A DNA stretch of 64,000 nucleotides from Poa pratensis (GCA_947311845.1 CAMZMU010000107.1:22606119-22670118); one strand, 5' to 3'; counted from the first letter of the stretch, positions 35,075 to 48,242 are shown. Notes: generated by a model not told the origin, from the sequence alone. Made by a program: numbers and translations.

Positions 35075-35516
35075 TGTCGTGGGGTCACTCTTCGACTACC
35101 CCACGGTGGGGATACCTGGGTCACGCCAAGCCTGTCAGCCTTATGACGAGGGCCCAAGGAAGGCCCAAGGAGGACGACGTGCGGCCCAAGATAGTCGACG
35201 CTAGGTCATGCTTGTAAGCGCCATCGGCACCGTTCACCTGAGACCTAGCCTACCATATAAAGGCTAGGAGGGTCCTTCGTCTAGGGTACGCTCATAGCCG
35301 CCACCACAAACCCTAGCGAGATTGCCATCTCGCCATTGTAGCCACAACTCGCCATTCAATACCAGACAAGCAGGAAGTAGGGTGTTATCCTCCGGGAGCC
35401 TGAACCTGGGTAAAACGCCTTGCTTGTCAGCCGTCGTGATCACCAGCGCTCATCTCTCTCCCCTCAATCAACCCGGGGTACACAACCCAGGGATTTGCCG
35501 AGTCCACACCTCGTCA
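35075..35516 (+). repeat. Element 1, 5' LTR
   Basis: 442 bp, TGTCGTGGGG to CCTCGTCA, with a TATA box CATATAAAGG near 35254. The adjoining 35518-35536 reads TTGGCGCCGTCTGTGGGAA, the primer binding site for minus-strand synthesis. Confidence 0.93.
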
Positions 35517-35685
35517 ATTGGCGCCGTCTGTGGGAAAGAACGAGCGCTGGAACCATGGTCGCACCGGCCCATCGACTTTGAAGACCGACGTCTGCATCAC
35601 CAAGGAGCCAATCTGCTTCGGCTCCTTCGAGTACACCTTCCACCCGCCGGCCCACCGCTCGGTGTACGCCGATCTGCATGTAGGT

Positions 35686-38600
35686 ATGTGCCTCACCTTC
35701 GGTACCATGCACTACTTCGTAGACAGCTGTGGAGTACTCAGATCCACGGCGATCGCACCGCGCGCGGTGGTAGCACCCGCATCTGCCGCGGCTGCCCCAA
35801 CCACGCCCCCACCTGCTGCGGAGATCGCATCTGCTGCGACTGCGGCGACAGCATCTTCGACTGCTGAGAAGATCGCATCCGCCTCGACTACACCGACCGC
35901 CTCCGCTGCGGCAGAGATCGCGCCCAACACGGCCACGCCATCAGCGTCTCCGGCTGTCAAGGAGATCGCATCGGCTACGACTACATCGACCACCTCGACG
36001 ACCACCGCGCGGATCGAGTCTACTTCGACTACCTCGATCGCGTCGCTGGCAAGGCCAAGATCTACGTCAACTTCGACTACGTCGACCACACCTTCGCGCG
36101 CGACGGAGTCGCGTCGTTCTACCCGCGCCACTCGCGTCTCCATCGACTTACAAGATCGTCAACAAGCCAATCGCGCCCGCGTCGACGACGGCGACATCAC
36201 TCCTCGCGTCAGCGGCGGAGATCGCGGACTCCAGGGAAGGAGCCTCGGCAGCGACTGTGGTACCCACCACGTTGCGTCCATTTTCGGCTCCGAGCACGGC
36301 TCGGACGAAGGAAGCAGCGGCAGCGCCCGGCCCACTCCCCAGACATACCCCGCGCAAGTCTTCATGATCGGCCCGACGCAGGGCAACGGCGACGAACCCG
36401 CATACCCACTGGAGGTGGTCATGCCGGACCAGGTGACGCGGCTCACCATCACCCGAGAGATAGCAATCAGAGCCCTGAAGCACGTCGAGGACGGCACGTA
36501 CCCCCCACCAGACGCACCCCGGGAGGACCTTATGGCGGTCCAGTACCTGCTACGGAAGGAAGGCGAACGACTCCGCGCAGAGAAGGCCGAGCTACTCCGA
36601 CGCAAGGAGGAGGCTGACGCGTCGAGCGCCAGGAGGGCCGCTTACTCATTCACTGCCTCAACAGAGGTCTCACAAGGAGCAAGGCGCCACAGAGCACGCG
36701 TGCCCCTGATGACGGAGGCCGACCGCGCTAGAGTCACCCGCAACCTCGAATCATCATACATGAGCGAAGACGCAGACGGGATACCCGTCCCCAAAACGCC
36801 CGGAGCCGCGCTCATGGCAGTCGAAACATACCTGCGGCTGACGCAGCCGCCCGAGGGCGACTCGCGCGCTCTCCTCCACAAGCAGCAGATCATGTCTATC
36901 AAGGCAGTCGAAGAAGCTCTGATGAACAAGGCGCCGACAGAAAAGGCGCGAGAAGATCGAGGCCCCGCGACCGCGAGCCCACAGCACTCGCAGGCCCGGC
37001 GCAAGACAACTGCGACAACCGCAGCCAGGCGAAGACCTCCGCAACGTCATCACACAGAGGACGGTGGACCGCAGCCGCACCCAGCGGACGGTCAGCACGC
37101 CCAATACTGACGACCGCAATGACGGCGACTTCGAGCCATGCGGCGCCGCATGCTTCAGCTTCAACATCCGCGACACAAGAATGCCCAAGGGCTTCAAGCT
37201 CACGGCAGAAGCAGTCAAGTACGACGGGAAGCAGGACCCGAGACTCTGGCTAGAAGACTACCTCATAGCCTGCAGTTGCCAGGGCGGTACTTCGACTACG
37301 GCCATGCAGTACATCCAGCTGATGCTCACGGGCTCTGCACGCGGGTGGCTAAACACTCAACCCAAGAACGCCTTCAGGACGTGGGACGAGTTCGCGGAGG
37401 CCTTCGTTAAGAGCTTCCTGGGGACGTACTCGAGACCGACGACTTTCGTCGAGCTACAAGCATGCAAGCAAGGACGAGACGAGCCGCTCCGGTCGTACAT
37501 CCAGCGTTGGACCCTGCTCCGCAACACCATGGAGACCGCCTCGGAGGACCGAGTGATGGATGCCTTCATGCACGGCGTCTCCCGCCGCGACCTCCGCGAG
37601 GAGTTTGGTAGGCTCCGGCCGAAAAACATGATCGAGGTCATGAAGATAGCCAACCAGTGGGCAGACGGAGAGGACTCGGTCCGCGATAGTTCACGCTACT
37701 CCCCGAAGGACGAAGCCGGACCAAGCAACTGGCGAGAAGGACGCCACAAGAAGAAGCCGCGTTACAACGGCAACGACTCAATCGAGTTAGTAGCGGCGGG
37801 ATTCCAAACCCCCCGTGAGGATGAAGCGCGCGACAGCAGTCGCCAATACAGCCATGTACAGTACAGTCGAAGCGGCGGTGACCAGAGTCGCCAATACAGC
37901 CAGGGGCAATACAACCGAAGCGGCGGCAGCAGCTACCGCAGCGACGGAGGCCATAAACGCGAGTGGCAGAAACGCACACTGAGCCCAGCGGAAGAGCTGG
38001 AACAACCCTGCAGGCACCACATGTTCAGGAACCCGGAAACGGGCAAGTGGGGATCCAACCACCTGTTGAAGGACTGTCGAAAGGCACGCAAGATATACGA
38101 AGCCATGCAGAAGATAGTCACTCCAGCACCCGCAGCGCAGCCAGCCGCGCAGCTGGCCATCCAGGCAGCACCCGCACCCGCAGTCGCTAATCCAGCACAG
38201 GCGGCGGGAGCCTTTCTGCAGCAGCAGCAACAGCCGCAGCAAGATGCCCCACCGGTGGTCCAGGACGCATATCCAGCGGCACGCGGACAACTCAACATGA
38301 TACAGAAGGGGCGCCCCTCAAACAGGACCCAGAAGATCATCACTCGCCAAGTTTTCCAGGCCATCACCTGTCCACCTGCAGTACCCGACTACCTGAGAGG
38401 GTCAGAGACACCAATCACGTTCTCCAGAGCAGATCACCCGCCTGCAGTACCACGACCCGGGCACGCCGCTCTGGTAGTCGAAGCTCTGATCGGAGATTAC
38501 ACCCTGAAAAAGGTGTTCATGGACGGAGGCAGCGGCATCAACATCATCTTTGCCGACACCCTCAGAAGGATAAACAGGCCAACGACAAACTTGGCGGCAT

Positions 38601-39262
38601 CAGAGACCACCTTCCATGGCATAGTACCAGGGCAAGCAGTCACGCCCATGGGAACGATCACACTCGACGTCATCTTCGGCACACCCGAAAACTTCAAGAG
38701 GGAGTCGATCGACTTCGAGGTAGTCGACTGGAAGTCGCAGTACCACGCGATACTCGGGCGCCCAACCTTTGCCAGATTCATGGCGGTACCTCACTACGCC
38801 TACCTCATGCTCAAGATGCCTGGACCCAAGGGCGTCATCACGGTGCACGGCGACTTCGACCGCTCCAACAGCTGCGACCGCGAGTTCAGCAAGATCTCCG
38901 AGTTCTTCGGAATGGAAGAGCACTTCGAGGCGATGGCAGTCGACAACGACAAAACCATCTTCCCGCCACGCAAGAAGCAAGCCAAGGACGCCGCCTTCAA
39001 CACGACTGACGACACAACAACTCATCAGGTCCACCCGACGGACGCAAACAAGACAGTCAAAGTGTCGTCGAGCTGCCTATCGCATAGGAAAGCGCGCTCG
39101 TCGAGTTTCTACGTGAGAACTGGGAGATCTTCGCCTGGCAACCTTCTGACATGCCAGGCATACCCAGGAACCTCGCCGAGCACTCTTTACGCGTCCACAA
39201 GGACGCCAAACCCGTCAAGCAGACCATGCGACGCTTCTCAGGACCCAAACGAGATGAAATAA
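35686..39262 (+). CDS. Element 1 gag and protease
   Basis: The first part (frame of 35686, open to 37110) encodes a Thr/Ala/Ser-rich stretch, then a conserved N-terminal gag segment (YPLEVVMPDQVTRLTITREI) and a charged helix. The frame changes near 37080 and the second part (to 39262) carries the retrotransposon gag domain (about 37185-37620: DPRLWLEDYLI, LTGSARGWLN, FVKSFLGTYSRP). A modified zinc knuckle CRHHMFR...NHLLKDC follows near 38010, then the aspartic protease with active-site MDGGSGINIIF (about 38518) and HAILGRP. Gag forms the particle and protease matures it. The ATG at 35686 is the first in-frame one; the true start is uncertain. Confidence 0.75.
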
Positions 39263-42200
39263 GCAAGGAGATCGATCGACTGCTCCACGCCAAATTCATC
39301 CGAGAGATCAAGGACTCGGACTGGGTAGCGAACCCAGTCCTGGTGGAGAAGAAGAAGACGAAGAAACTCCGCATGTGCGTCGACTTCACCGCCCTCAACA
39401 AATGCTGCCCCAAGACCATTTCCCGCTCCCGCGGATAGACCAGATCATCGACTCGACTGCAGGCTGCGCACGCCTATCCTTCCTGGACGCCTACTCAGGG
39501 TACCAGCAGATCAGGATGAACGTCGACGATGAAGAGAAGACTGCATTCATCACACCCCATGGCGTCTTCTGCTACCAGACGATGCCCTTCGGGTTGAAGA
39601 ACGCTGGAGCCACGTACCAGCGCACAATGCAAGCCTGCCTAAAGGGGCTAATCGGAGAGATCGTCCAAGTCTACGTCGACGACATAGTCGTCACCACTCG
39701 AACGGAGGACACTCTCATCGCCGACCTCCGCAAGGTCTTCGCCGCCCTCAACGAGTATCAGATCAAGCTGAACCCGGACAAGTGTGTCTTCGGCGTGCCA
39801 GCCGGAGAACTGCTCGGGTACCTCGTCTCTGCAAGAGGAATCGAAGCCAACCCGAGAAGGTGCAAAACATACTCGCAATGCCAGCACCGACCAAGCTTCA
39901 TGAGGTGCAACGCCTAGCCGGCCGAGTCGCAGCTCTCAGCCGGTTCATAAGTAAGTTGGGAGAAAAGGCCCTGCCTTTCTACCAACTGATGAAAAAGACA
40001 GACAAGTTCGAGTGGACAGAAGAAGCGCAAGTCGCGTTCGACCAACTCAAGAAAACACTCACGACTTCCCCAGTACTGGTGGCGCCACTGGAGAACGAGC
40101 CGCTATACCTCTACGTGTCAGCCACGAACAGGGTGGTCAGCACGGTACTCGTAGTCGAACGAGAAGAAGAAGGACACAGTTACCCTGTTCAGCGCCCGTC
40201 TACTACCTCAGTGAGGTGCTAACCTTGTCCAAGCAGCGGTACCCGCACTACCAGAAGCTAGCATACGGAGTCTTCATGACATCAAGGAAGGTCGTCCACT
40301 ACTTCTCCGAGCACTCCATCACGGTAGTAAGCTCCTCCGGGCTCTCCGACATCCTCACCAACCAAGCCGCGACAGGACGAGTCGCCAAGTGGGTTGTTGA
40401 GCTAGGGCCCTGGGGGCTGAAGTACGCGCACCCGAAGTCAATCAAGGCCCAGGTGCTTCCAGAGTTCACCACCGAGTGGATAGAGGCCCAGCTACCAGAC
40501 GTACCCGACCTGTCCAACGCATGGACAATGTACTTCGACGGCTCCAAGAAGTTCAGATCAGCAGGGGCGGGAGTCGTCCTCATCTCACCTAAAGGCGACA
40601 AGCTGAGGTACGTGCTGCAGATGAACTTCCCAACGCCCTCCAACAACGAGGCAGAGTACGAGGCCCTGATCCACGGCATGCGGATGGCCAAGAACTGCGG
40701 CGCCACTCACCTCATGATCTACGGAGACTCCTACCTCGTCGTGCAACAAACCATGAAGCAATGTGACGCCATCGCCGACAACATGATCGCCTACAGGGAC
40801 CTGTACAACCAGCTGGAAGGCACCTTCGACGGCTGCGAGCTGCGGCACGTCGGCCGCGAGAGCAACGAGGAAGCCGACACCCTCGCCAACCTGGGCTCAA
40901 ACAAAGCGCCGGTGCCACCCGGAGTCTTCCTCGAGTGCATCACGCAACGCTCCGTCAAGCTCCGGCCCGCGCCAGGATCCTCTACATCGACAACGAGCAC
41001 CACCGACCCGCCCAGCACGGAAAGGAGCCTATGGAGGTATGCTGATCGAGCCCACATGGACGAGCCCATACCTGGCTTACATACTGCAGCAGAGGGTGCC
41101 AACAAACCCAGTCGAAGCCAAGCGCGTCATCCGCCGCTCCAAGGGCTTCACCGTCATCAACGGGGAGCTCTACAAGCGAAGCATCTCGGGAGTCCTCCAA
41201 AGGTGCATCGACCCAGTCGACGGTCAAGCCATCTTACTCGAGATCCACGCTGGCATCTGCGGGCACCACGCCAGCAGTCGAGCCTTAGTGGCCAAAGCCT
41301 TACGAGCCGGGTTCTACTGGCCCACCGCAATGCAAGACGCAGAAGAACTCGTGAGGAAATGTCTCGGCTGCCAGGAGTTCGCCAACAAGCCGCACGCACC
41401 AGCATCAGCACTAAAGACCATCCACTCGCCTGGCCCTTCGCTCAATGGGGGCTCGACATGGTGGGTCCACTCAAGAAGTCCTCGCCGGGAGGACACACGC
41501 ATCTCTTGGTGGCAGTCGACAAGTTCACGAAGTGGATCGAAGCTGCCTATTACAAGTTCGACTGCCTCCTCGGCAGTTAACTTCATCAGGTCGATCATCT
41601 TCAGGTTTGGAGTGCCGCACAGCATCATCACCGACAACGGCACGAACTTCACAGCCGAAGAGTTCAAGGACTTCTGCTCCGAGCAAGGCATCAAGCTCAA
41701 CTACGCATCTGTCTCGCACCCGCAGTCCAACGGACAGGTCGAAAAGGCCAATGGCTTAGTCTGCAAGGGCATCAAGAAGCGCCTGCGAGTACCATTGAGG
41801 CGCGCTGCAGGCGCCTGGGTTGAAGAGCTGCCATCTGTGCTGTGGAGTCTGCGCACTACGCCAAACAGATCCACTCAGTACACGCCATTCTTCATGGTCT
41901 ACGGCGCAGAAGCAATCATGCCATGCGACATCAAGTTCGACGCGCCCCGAGTGGTGGCTTACGACGAGTCCGACGCAGAAGAAGCACTCGAGGACGACAT
42001 GGATACCCTGGACGAAGCACGCGACATCGCCCTTACCCGCACAGCCGTGTATCAGCAAGACTTACGCAACTACCACGGGCGGCGACTGCGGCCCAGAGCG
42101 TTCGTCCCTGGCGACCTTGTCCTCCGCCTCAAACAGAAGAAGGTGCACAAACTCGCCTCCCCGTGGGAGGGTCCATACATCGTGACAGAGGCAATCGGCG

Positions 42201-42288
42201 GCGGAGCTTACCGCCTGAAGGACTCGAAGACGGGGACAGTCTGCACAACCCGTGGAACGTTGCGCAACTGCGCCGCTTCTACGCCTAA
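39060..42288 (+). CDS. Element 1 pol: reverse transcriptase, RNase H, second RNase H, integrase
   Basis: Reverse transcriptase (39230-39860) shows VLVEKKK, MCVDFTALNK, FLDAYSGYQQI, TMPFGLKNAGATYQR and the catalytic YVDD. RNase H (about 39990-40370) has LYLYVSATNRVVS and YYLSEVL. The second, archaeal-type RNase H (40510-40890) has MYFDGSKKFRSAGAG, NNEAEYEALIHGM, YGDSYLVVQQ and ESNEEADTLANLG. Integrase (41060-42288) has the HHCC zinc domain (GHHASSRALVAK...CLGCQEF), catalytic LDMVG / TDNGTNF / NGQVEKANG, and a C-terminal WEGPYIV region. These segments lie in a succession of frames that mostly step by one missing base (near 39050, 39410, 39860, 40195, then in integrase). As read it makes no polyprotein. 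Confidence 0.88.
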
Positions 42289-42474
42289 TCGACTCCCCCT
42301 TGTAACAAAGTGTACTATGTCAAGAGGCGGCAGGTTCCAGACGCACTCTTTCCCTTACCAGGGTACCTGAGGGGACTGGAAGGGTTTTAATGAGGCGGCC
42401 TGCTCGCAAAAATCAATGAAGTGATTTGTGGAACAAGCTCTCCCCTTTACTTTTTTAGTCAAAAAGCAACATAA

Positions 42475-43509
42475 ACCTAGGCCGTCACCCGACGCACTCG
42501 GGGGCTGCGCCATACAGGTCCAAGTCGAAATCCTAGGCCGCCACCCGAAGCACTCGGGGGCTGCGCCGCACAGGTCTAAGTCAAACCTAGGCCGCACCCA
42601 GCACTCGGGGGCTGCGCCATACAGGTCTAACTCGAAAATCCTAGGCCGCCACCCGAAGCACTCGGGGGCTGCGCCGCACAGGTCTAAGTCAAACCTAGGC
42701 CGCACCCGAAGCACTCGGGGGCTGCGCCATACAGGTCTAACTCGAAAAATCCTAGGCCGCCACCCGAAGCACTCGGGGGCTGCGCCGCACAGGTCTAAGT
42801 CAAACCTAGGCCGCACCCGAAGCACTCGGGGGCTGCGCCATACAGGTCTAACTCGAAAACCTAGGCCGCCACCCGAAGCACTCGGGGGCTGCGCCATACA
42901 GGTCTAACTCGAAAACCTAGGCCGCCACCCGAAGCACTCGGGGGCTGCGCGCACAGGTCTAAGTCAAACCTAGGCCGCACCCGAAGCACTCGGGGGCTGC
43001 GCCATACAGGTCTAACTCGAAAATCCTGGCCGCACCCGAAGCACTCGGGGGCTGCGCCGCACAGGTCTAAGTCAAACCTAGGCCGCACCCGACGCACTCG
43101 GGGGCTGCGCCATACAGGTCCAACTCGAAAACCTAGGTCGCCACCCGACGCACTCGGGGGCTGCGCCATACAGGTCTAACTCGAAAAATCCTTGGCCGCC
43201 ACCCGAAGCACTCGGGGGCTGCGCCGCACAGGTCTAAGTCAAACCTAGGCCGCACCCGACGCACTCGGGGGCTGCGCCGTACAGGTCCAAGTCAAAAGCC
43301 TAGGTCGCCACCCGAAGCACTCGGGGGCTGCGCCGCACAGGTCCAAGTCAAAATCCTAGGCCGCACCCGACGCACTCGGGGGCTGCGCCGCACAGGTCTG
43401 ACTCGACACCCTCGGCCGCACTCGAAGCACTCGGGGGCTGCGCCGCACATGTCTAATTCAAAATCCTAGGCCGCACTCGATCCGCTCGGGGCTGCGCCAT
43501 ACAGGTTTA
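42475..43509. repeat. Tandem array of 19 units of about 54 bp in element 1
   Basis: Each unit reads CCTAGGCCGC(C)ACCCGAAG, CACTCGGGGGCTGCGCC, then an ACAGGTCTAA linker. Two subtypes (CATACAGG...ACTCGAAAA and CGCACAGG...AAGTCAAA) alternate in units 1-6 and partly later, giving a higher-order dimer of about 110 bp. Units are contiguous, with no unique spacers. It lies just after the integrase stop. Confidence 0.92.
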
Positions 43510-43635
43510 CAGAAGTCTACAAGATACAATTTACTCACTCGGGGGCTACCCCCACCTCGGCATACATACACTCATATTTCCACTTGGAAAAATTGCTTTT
43601 ACAAGCTAACGCTATACAACAGCAGTCTACTACTC

Positions 43636-46600
43636 TTATTCTACAGGCTCGCCCTTTGGCGCATCGAGTGGCCCTACAAGGTGCTCACTAAAGCTCTGGA
43701 CCTGCTGAATCATCTGACGCGCAGCCGCAAGAGTATCGGCGTAGTCACCCTCTCCAGGCAAGCCGTCAAGCACCTTGTACAGTGGAAGATTAGGCCGGTG
43801 CATTCGAACGTACGCCAGCGCCACGTTCGCCCCGGCAACAAGTTGAGTGTGCACGACTTCCTTCAACGCACTGCCTTCACGGAACCTCTCCAGCAGCGCA
43901 GCCAGTCCATTAGGCTGCTCGTTGTGCGGAAAGTACACCCTGTTGATCTGCCAGAGGGTTTTTCTACAACCTTCCAAGAGCACAGCAGCCCGCCAGGTGC
44001 GATCCAACATTCGAGCCAGTACACTGCCTCTGGATTTATTGACCAAAACTGACGCGCTTCGGGTGAGTCACCGGCGGCTTCTTTCTCCACCCGCTCGTCT
44101 ACTCGACTTTGCTCGGCCTTCCAGTCAGAGTTCACATCTGCATCAAGACCCAGAGCTAAGAACAGTAAAAGGATAAAGAAGTCGAAGCACAGTGCTAGAA
44201 AACCAACCTTGCAGCTGCCGACTGATCAAGTCCATCTCGCCTAGCAGAAACTCCTCTCGCTGGGAGAACGGCGCAACGGGCCGCGACCTCAAGCGCTCCA
44301 ACTCCAACTCGCGCTCTTCAACTTCGACTCGAGCTCAACAACCTTGTTCCTCATGAAGGTGATCACTCGTTGATCATTCACACTTCGCGCAGGAGCTGGA
44401 CGCCGACGACGAGAAGGCGCAGCCGAAGAGGTGTCCTCCTCGTCGCCCGCACCAGTCGTTCCAGCGACCCCAGGAGCTTCGCCCATCTCAGACTGCCAAG
44501 TTCGACAGCGTCAAGCAAGGAAAAGAACACATTCATTCAAGCTTAGATATGAAAGAAGACTCGAAGGCACAAATTCACATTTCAACATCAGCATGTTCGC
44601 GGCCAGAAGACCCGCAAACTATATAGTTCATTACAGACCAAGAACCAAAAGCAGAAAATCCTAAAAGAACGGAGTCTACATCACAGACTCCGACTGGGAA
44701 CGGCTCTTCCTAGCAGCCAACTCTGCAGCCTTGGCAATCCTCTTCTCGAAGGTGGCGACCAACTTTGCAGCCAGCTGACTCGCCTGCGCCTTCACACCGC
44801 TAAGGGACGCGGTCCTGCCATCAGGCTTCCGAGGGAAGTCGCTGACAACCTTCTCAAAATCACCTACGACTTGGTGACCAAGAAGTAGCTGGAAAGTGAG
44901 CTCGGAGCCGCGTACCGTCTGCGCACGTGTGTAGTCCGCCAAGGTGGTCGCATTGCCTTCGAACGGAGCCGCAAGCGCGTCAACAGCAACGGCGGTGGCT
45001 TGCTGGGGAAGATGCTCTGGTGCACAGTCGCCAAGGCGCCTGTCAACTTCTGCAGCGCCGCCGAAGCATACGCGCAGACGCGGTCCATGAAGCCAACAGC
45101 CTCCGCCAAGCCGACATTCTCGCTGGAAGTCCCTTCTGGAGGAGCACCTCCGCAAGTCTCTGATCAAAGAAAACCACACCCGTAAGACATCAGAAGTCGA
45201 CAAAGGCAAAGTAGGCACTGAGCCGAAATACTTACTTCCAACAACATCTGCGAGTGCGAGCAAGCGGTCGACCTGGGTCTTCTCCAGATCATCCCGAGCT
45301 TGTTCACGCTCTTGGGCCTCACCCAGCGACTTCTCCAGCTCCGCGACCCGCTTCTTCATGCTCTCCTTCTCGCCTACGGATCAACAGAGCAAAGTTAGCA
45401 ATAAAGGCAGTCGAAGCACCCTCGAACACAAGGGTTCACACTCACTATTTGCTTGCTCCAGAGCAGTGCGGAGCTGATCCCTCTCCTGCTCCATGCGAAC
45501 GAAGGCTGCGGCTCCCTCCATCTGCTGGCGATAAAATGGCTGCAGGAAACACAAGACATCAATCTGCGCCCGACTATTCTAGTCACGCACATCTTCGGGG
45601 GCTACTCCCATCGGGAGCGCTGTTCGCGCACCCGATACAGATTTTGCAGAACGAGTCAAAGGACACTTACATGCTCAAGCAACCCAGCGTCAACCGGAGT
45701 CGCATCAGCAGCTTTCTCTGGCACGGAGGAGGTCGAAGTCTTCAAGGCCAAAGCGTCACCCGCCAGAGCCTCTTCTCCGGTCGTCTTCGCAGTCTGCTCG
45801 ATCATGGGAGCAGAAGTGTGCTCCATCTCACGAGGGGAAGAAACAACAGCGCCAGTACGGTCGCTGTGACAAGACAACTCAATTCAAGGACTCGCAAGTG
45901 AAAAAGCACACTCGACAAAAACGAGGCAATGGTTACGCGACTAACCTGGCGACATCAACATCATCTTCACTTCCCAGGGAGACGGAGGCCATCCTCGCAA
46001 ACTCAGTCGGCGGTGCAGAGCCGAGGGGAGGCACGACCAAAGGCTCAGCCAGGTCACTCGTGTGCCTAGCGCCCGAAGACGACTCGCTCGTCTCTTCCTC
46101 GTTCACACCCGCCTCCTTCACGGGCGACGAAGCAGAACCAGAGTCGCCACTCTTTCGCCTCTGCCGCTTCCGCAGCGGCTCCTCATCTTCATCATCCTCC
46201 TCCAACTCTTCACTCGGAGAGGTGGCGGAGGGAACTTCATCATCATCAACCTCGTCCTCCTCAGGGAACTCTGCCTCTTCGTGAGGTCCATTCTCCATCA
46301 ACGGGGAAGACTGACATAGCTCGAACGACCCTGTCAGCAAATGAAGCATTCGAGTCACTCAAAAAGATTCGACAGAAGAAGATAGAAGACAAAAGCAAAG
46401 CAAACGAAGCTCACCTCAGGCAAGGGTTATTAGGCCCATACGGCTCGACCGGGCACTTGACATTGCATGGGTCAGCGGCTCGGAGACTAGTGATGCTCCT
46501 CACCTTCGACTCGACTGCGTCATCATCGAGCTCATCGCCAACATCTTCACGCACCCACATTGGGTGGATGCGAGTGCGGAGCGGCTGCACCCGAAGCCTG

Positions 46601-47340
46601 AAGAAGGTGGCAATAAGGTGAACTCCCCGTCTCGCGCCCAAGACTTTTCAGAAGACCACGAAGAAGCGTCAGCAAGGGCTGAGTCGCCTCCCTGTCCTCC
46701 TTCGACAGCGGGTGCGCCCACGCGTTCGTCTTCCGCAACTCGCGATCAGCCGCGAAGTCGGGAAGCCCTTCCTGGTCGCACCTGATGTAGAACCACTTCT
46801 TCCGCCAGCCCTGGACGGAGTCGGACTTCTTCATCTGAAAGTAGGAGGTGTCGCCACGCACCTGGATGCCGAAGCCGCCGACTGGATACACCTGCTTGCT
46901 CTTCCCCACGTTCCTCCTCACGAGGAATAGCGACTTCCACAGCAGCCAGTTGGGTGCGATTCCCAGGAAGCACTCGCAGAGCACGAAATAGCTCGCGATG
47001 CTCAAGACGCTATTGGGGGTCAGATCGTGGATCTGAATCCCATAAGCGTACAAGAGACCACGGACGAAATCGTGGAGGGGGAACCCGAAACCCCGCAGAA
47101 GGAAATCCACGAAGCAAACGCGTTCCCCCTGGCGAGGAGCGGGGAATACCTCTTTCCCAGGAGCCCGCGCCGTCGCCTGGTCTGCCGGCGGCAGCAGCCC
47201 CTGCGCGCGGAAGGCCTCGAGGTCGGCCTTCTTCACCGACGATTTGACCCAGTCGCCGTCGGGCTTCTTCATCACGCTCGCCTCGGCGGCGGCGACGGCG
47301 CCAGCACCAGCTTCCCCCTCTTCATCGCGGCCTTGCTCAT
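43636..47340 (-). CDS. Element 1 antisense gene (putative gypsy-type transposon domain)
   Basis: A gene opposite to gag-pol. It starts at the ATG 47340-47338 (MSKAAMKRGK), shifts frame almost at once (one C missing relative to element 3), then reads MKKPDGDWVKSSVKKADLEA and a conserved domain (GERVCFVDFLLRGFGFPLHD, SIASYFVLCECFLGIAPNWL, FFRLRVQPLRTRIHPMW) typical of PF04195 (putative gypsy type transposon). Downstream segments, probably separate exons, are a very acidic region (45933-46358), a coiled-coil stretch (RVAELEKSLGEAQEREQARD, near 45350) and a helical C-terminal part (43636-44046). Tat elements are known to carry such antisense frames; their role is unknown. Exon borders are not resolved. 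Confidence 0.7.
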
Positions 47341-47450
47341 GGAGGGCGGAGGAAAGAAACTGGCAGAAAAGAGCAACAATGGCGAGAGAGAGAGCAGCGG
47401 AGGCGAGGGCAGAATGGGGATGGAATGAACTGTTCGCCGCCGCGGTGAAA

Positions 47451-47460
47451 ATTATATACC
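47451..47460 (-). promoter_or_regulatory. TATA box of the element 1 antisense gene
   Basis: GGTATATAAT on the minus strand, about 111-120 bp upstream of the antisense ATG. The same box and spacing recur in element 3, so the position is conserved. Confidence 0.6.
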
Positions 47461-47987
47461 GCGTGGCCAGTTAATCCAGGCCGTCCTCAGCGAAACTGCA
47501 CTCCACAACATCATCTGGCCGTCCACGTGTCACGCGGAGATAGCAACCGTCGCCGGCCACGCCGCCCACTACGCACGGGAATCAAGGCGCCATCATCACA
47601 CCGCGAAATTTTCGCGCCCAACGGTTAGTACAAAGCGGCAACCGCTGTCTCCAGTCAATACTGACAGTGGGACCGCACTGTCACGTCCCATCGGGCACAG
47701 AGTGCGCCAAAAACGTCAGCGCTGACGTCAACCGCGAAGGCGTAGGAAGTAAGCCAACGGCTGATTGAGAACTCGAACAGTTCATTCGAGTGCAAGAAGA
47801 TTCAGTAAGCTCCAAGAGCTGAACAAACTTGTGCAGTAAGCCAAACCAGCAGAATACACAGTAAGTCATGCAAAGCCAGTCGTGACTCCAACAGGTCGAG
47901 TCCCTTCTTTACTCCCATCGGGAGCGGGCTTTTCGACTGAAGAAAAATTGAGTTTAACCTCAATTGCAAGCAATTCAGCTTAATCTC

Positions 47988-48030
47988 GGGGGCTACTCCC
48001 ATCGAGAGCGCTGTTCGCGCTCCCGAGTGA
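47988..48030 (+). repeat. Hairpin motif AGAGCGC-TGTTC-GCGCTC
   Basis: Short palindromic stem with a 5-nt loop following CTCGGGGGCTACTCCCATCG. Related copies occur at about 45597-45640 and, inverted, in element 3 at about 49107-49150, where the stem is a full GGGAGCGC/GCGCTCCC. Confidence 0.65.
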
Positions 48031-48225
48031 CTCAGAACAATAGCAGTCGAAAAATCACCGACTAAGGCTGTGCTCGCAGTATTTTACCCAGCAGTCGAAG
48101 GTTTGACTAAGGAATCCTCCATAAGCCCTGAACGGCCGGAGTCGACTAACTTTACTTGTTCCTTTCAGGAAACCGACGGCGTGCCCACGAGGATGGAGTC
48201 CTTTACCCGACTCTACGATTCGACT

Positions 48226-48242
48226 AAGCACTCGGGGGCTCC
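48226..48242 (+). promoter_or_regulatory. Polypurine tract region of element 1
   Basis: AAGCACTCGGGGGCTCC directly before the 3' LTR, the site that should prime plus-strand DNA. AAGCACTCGGGGGCT is identical to the core of most units in the 42475-43509 array. Confidence 0.65.

Noticed and set aside
35553..35579. First ATG after the element 1 primer site as gag start
   Set aside because: It reads only eight codons before a stop; the gag frame is a different one.
37060..42288. Programmed ribosomal frameshifting between gag and pol
   Set aside because: There are many more frame changes than any programmed scheme needs, spread within single enzyme domains.
42475..43509. CRISPR-like array
   Set aside because: Units are directly contiguous with no unique spacers, inside a plant retrotransposon.
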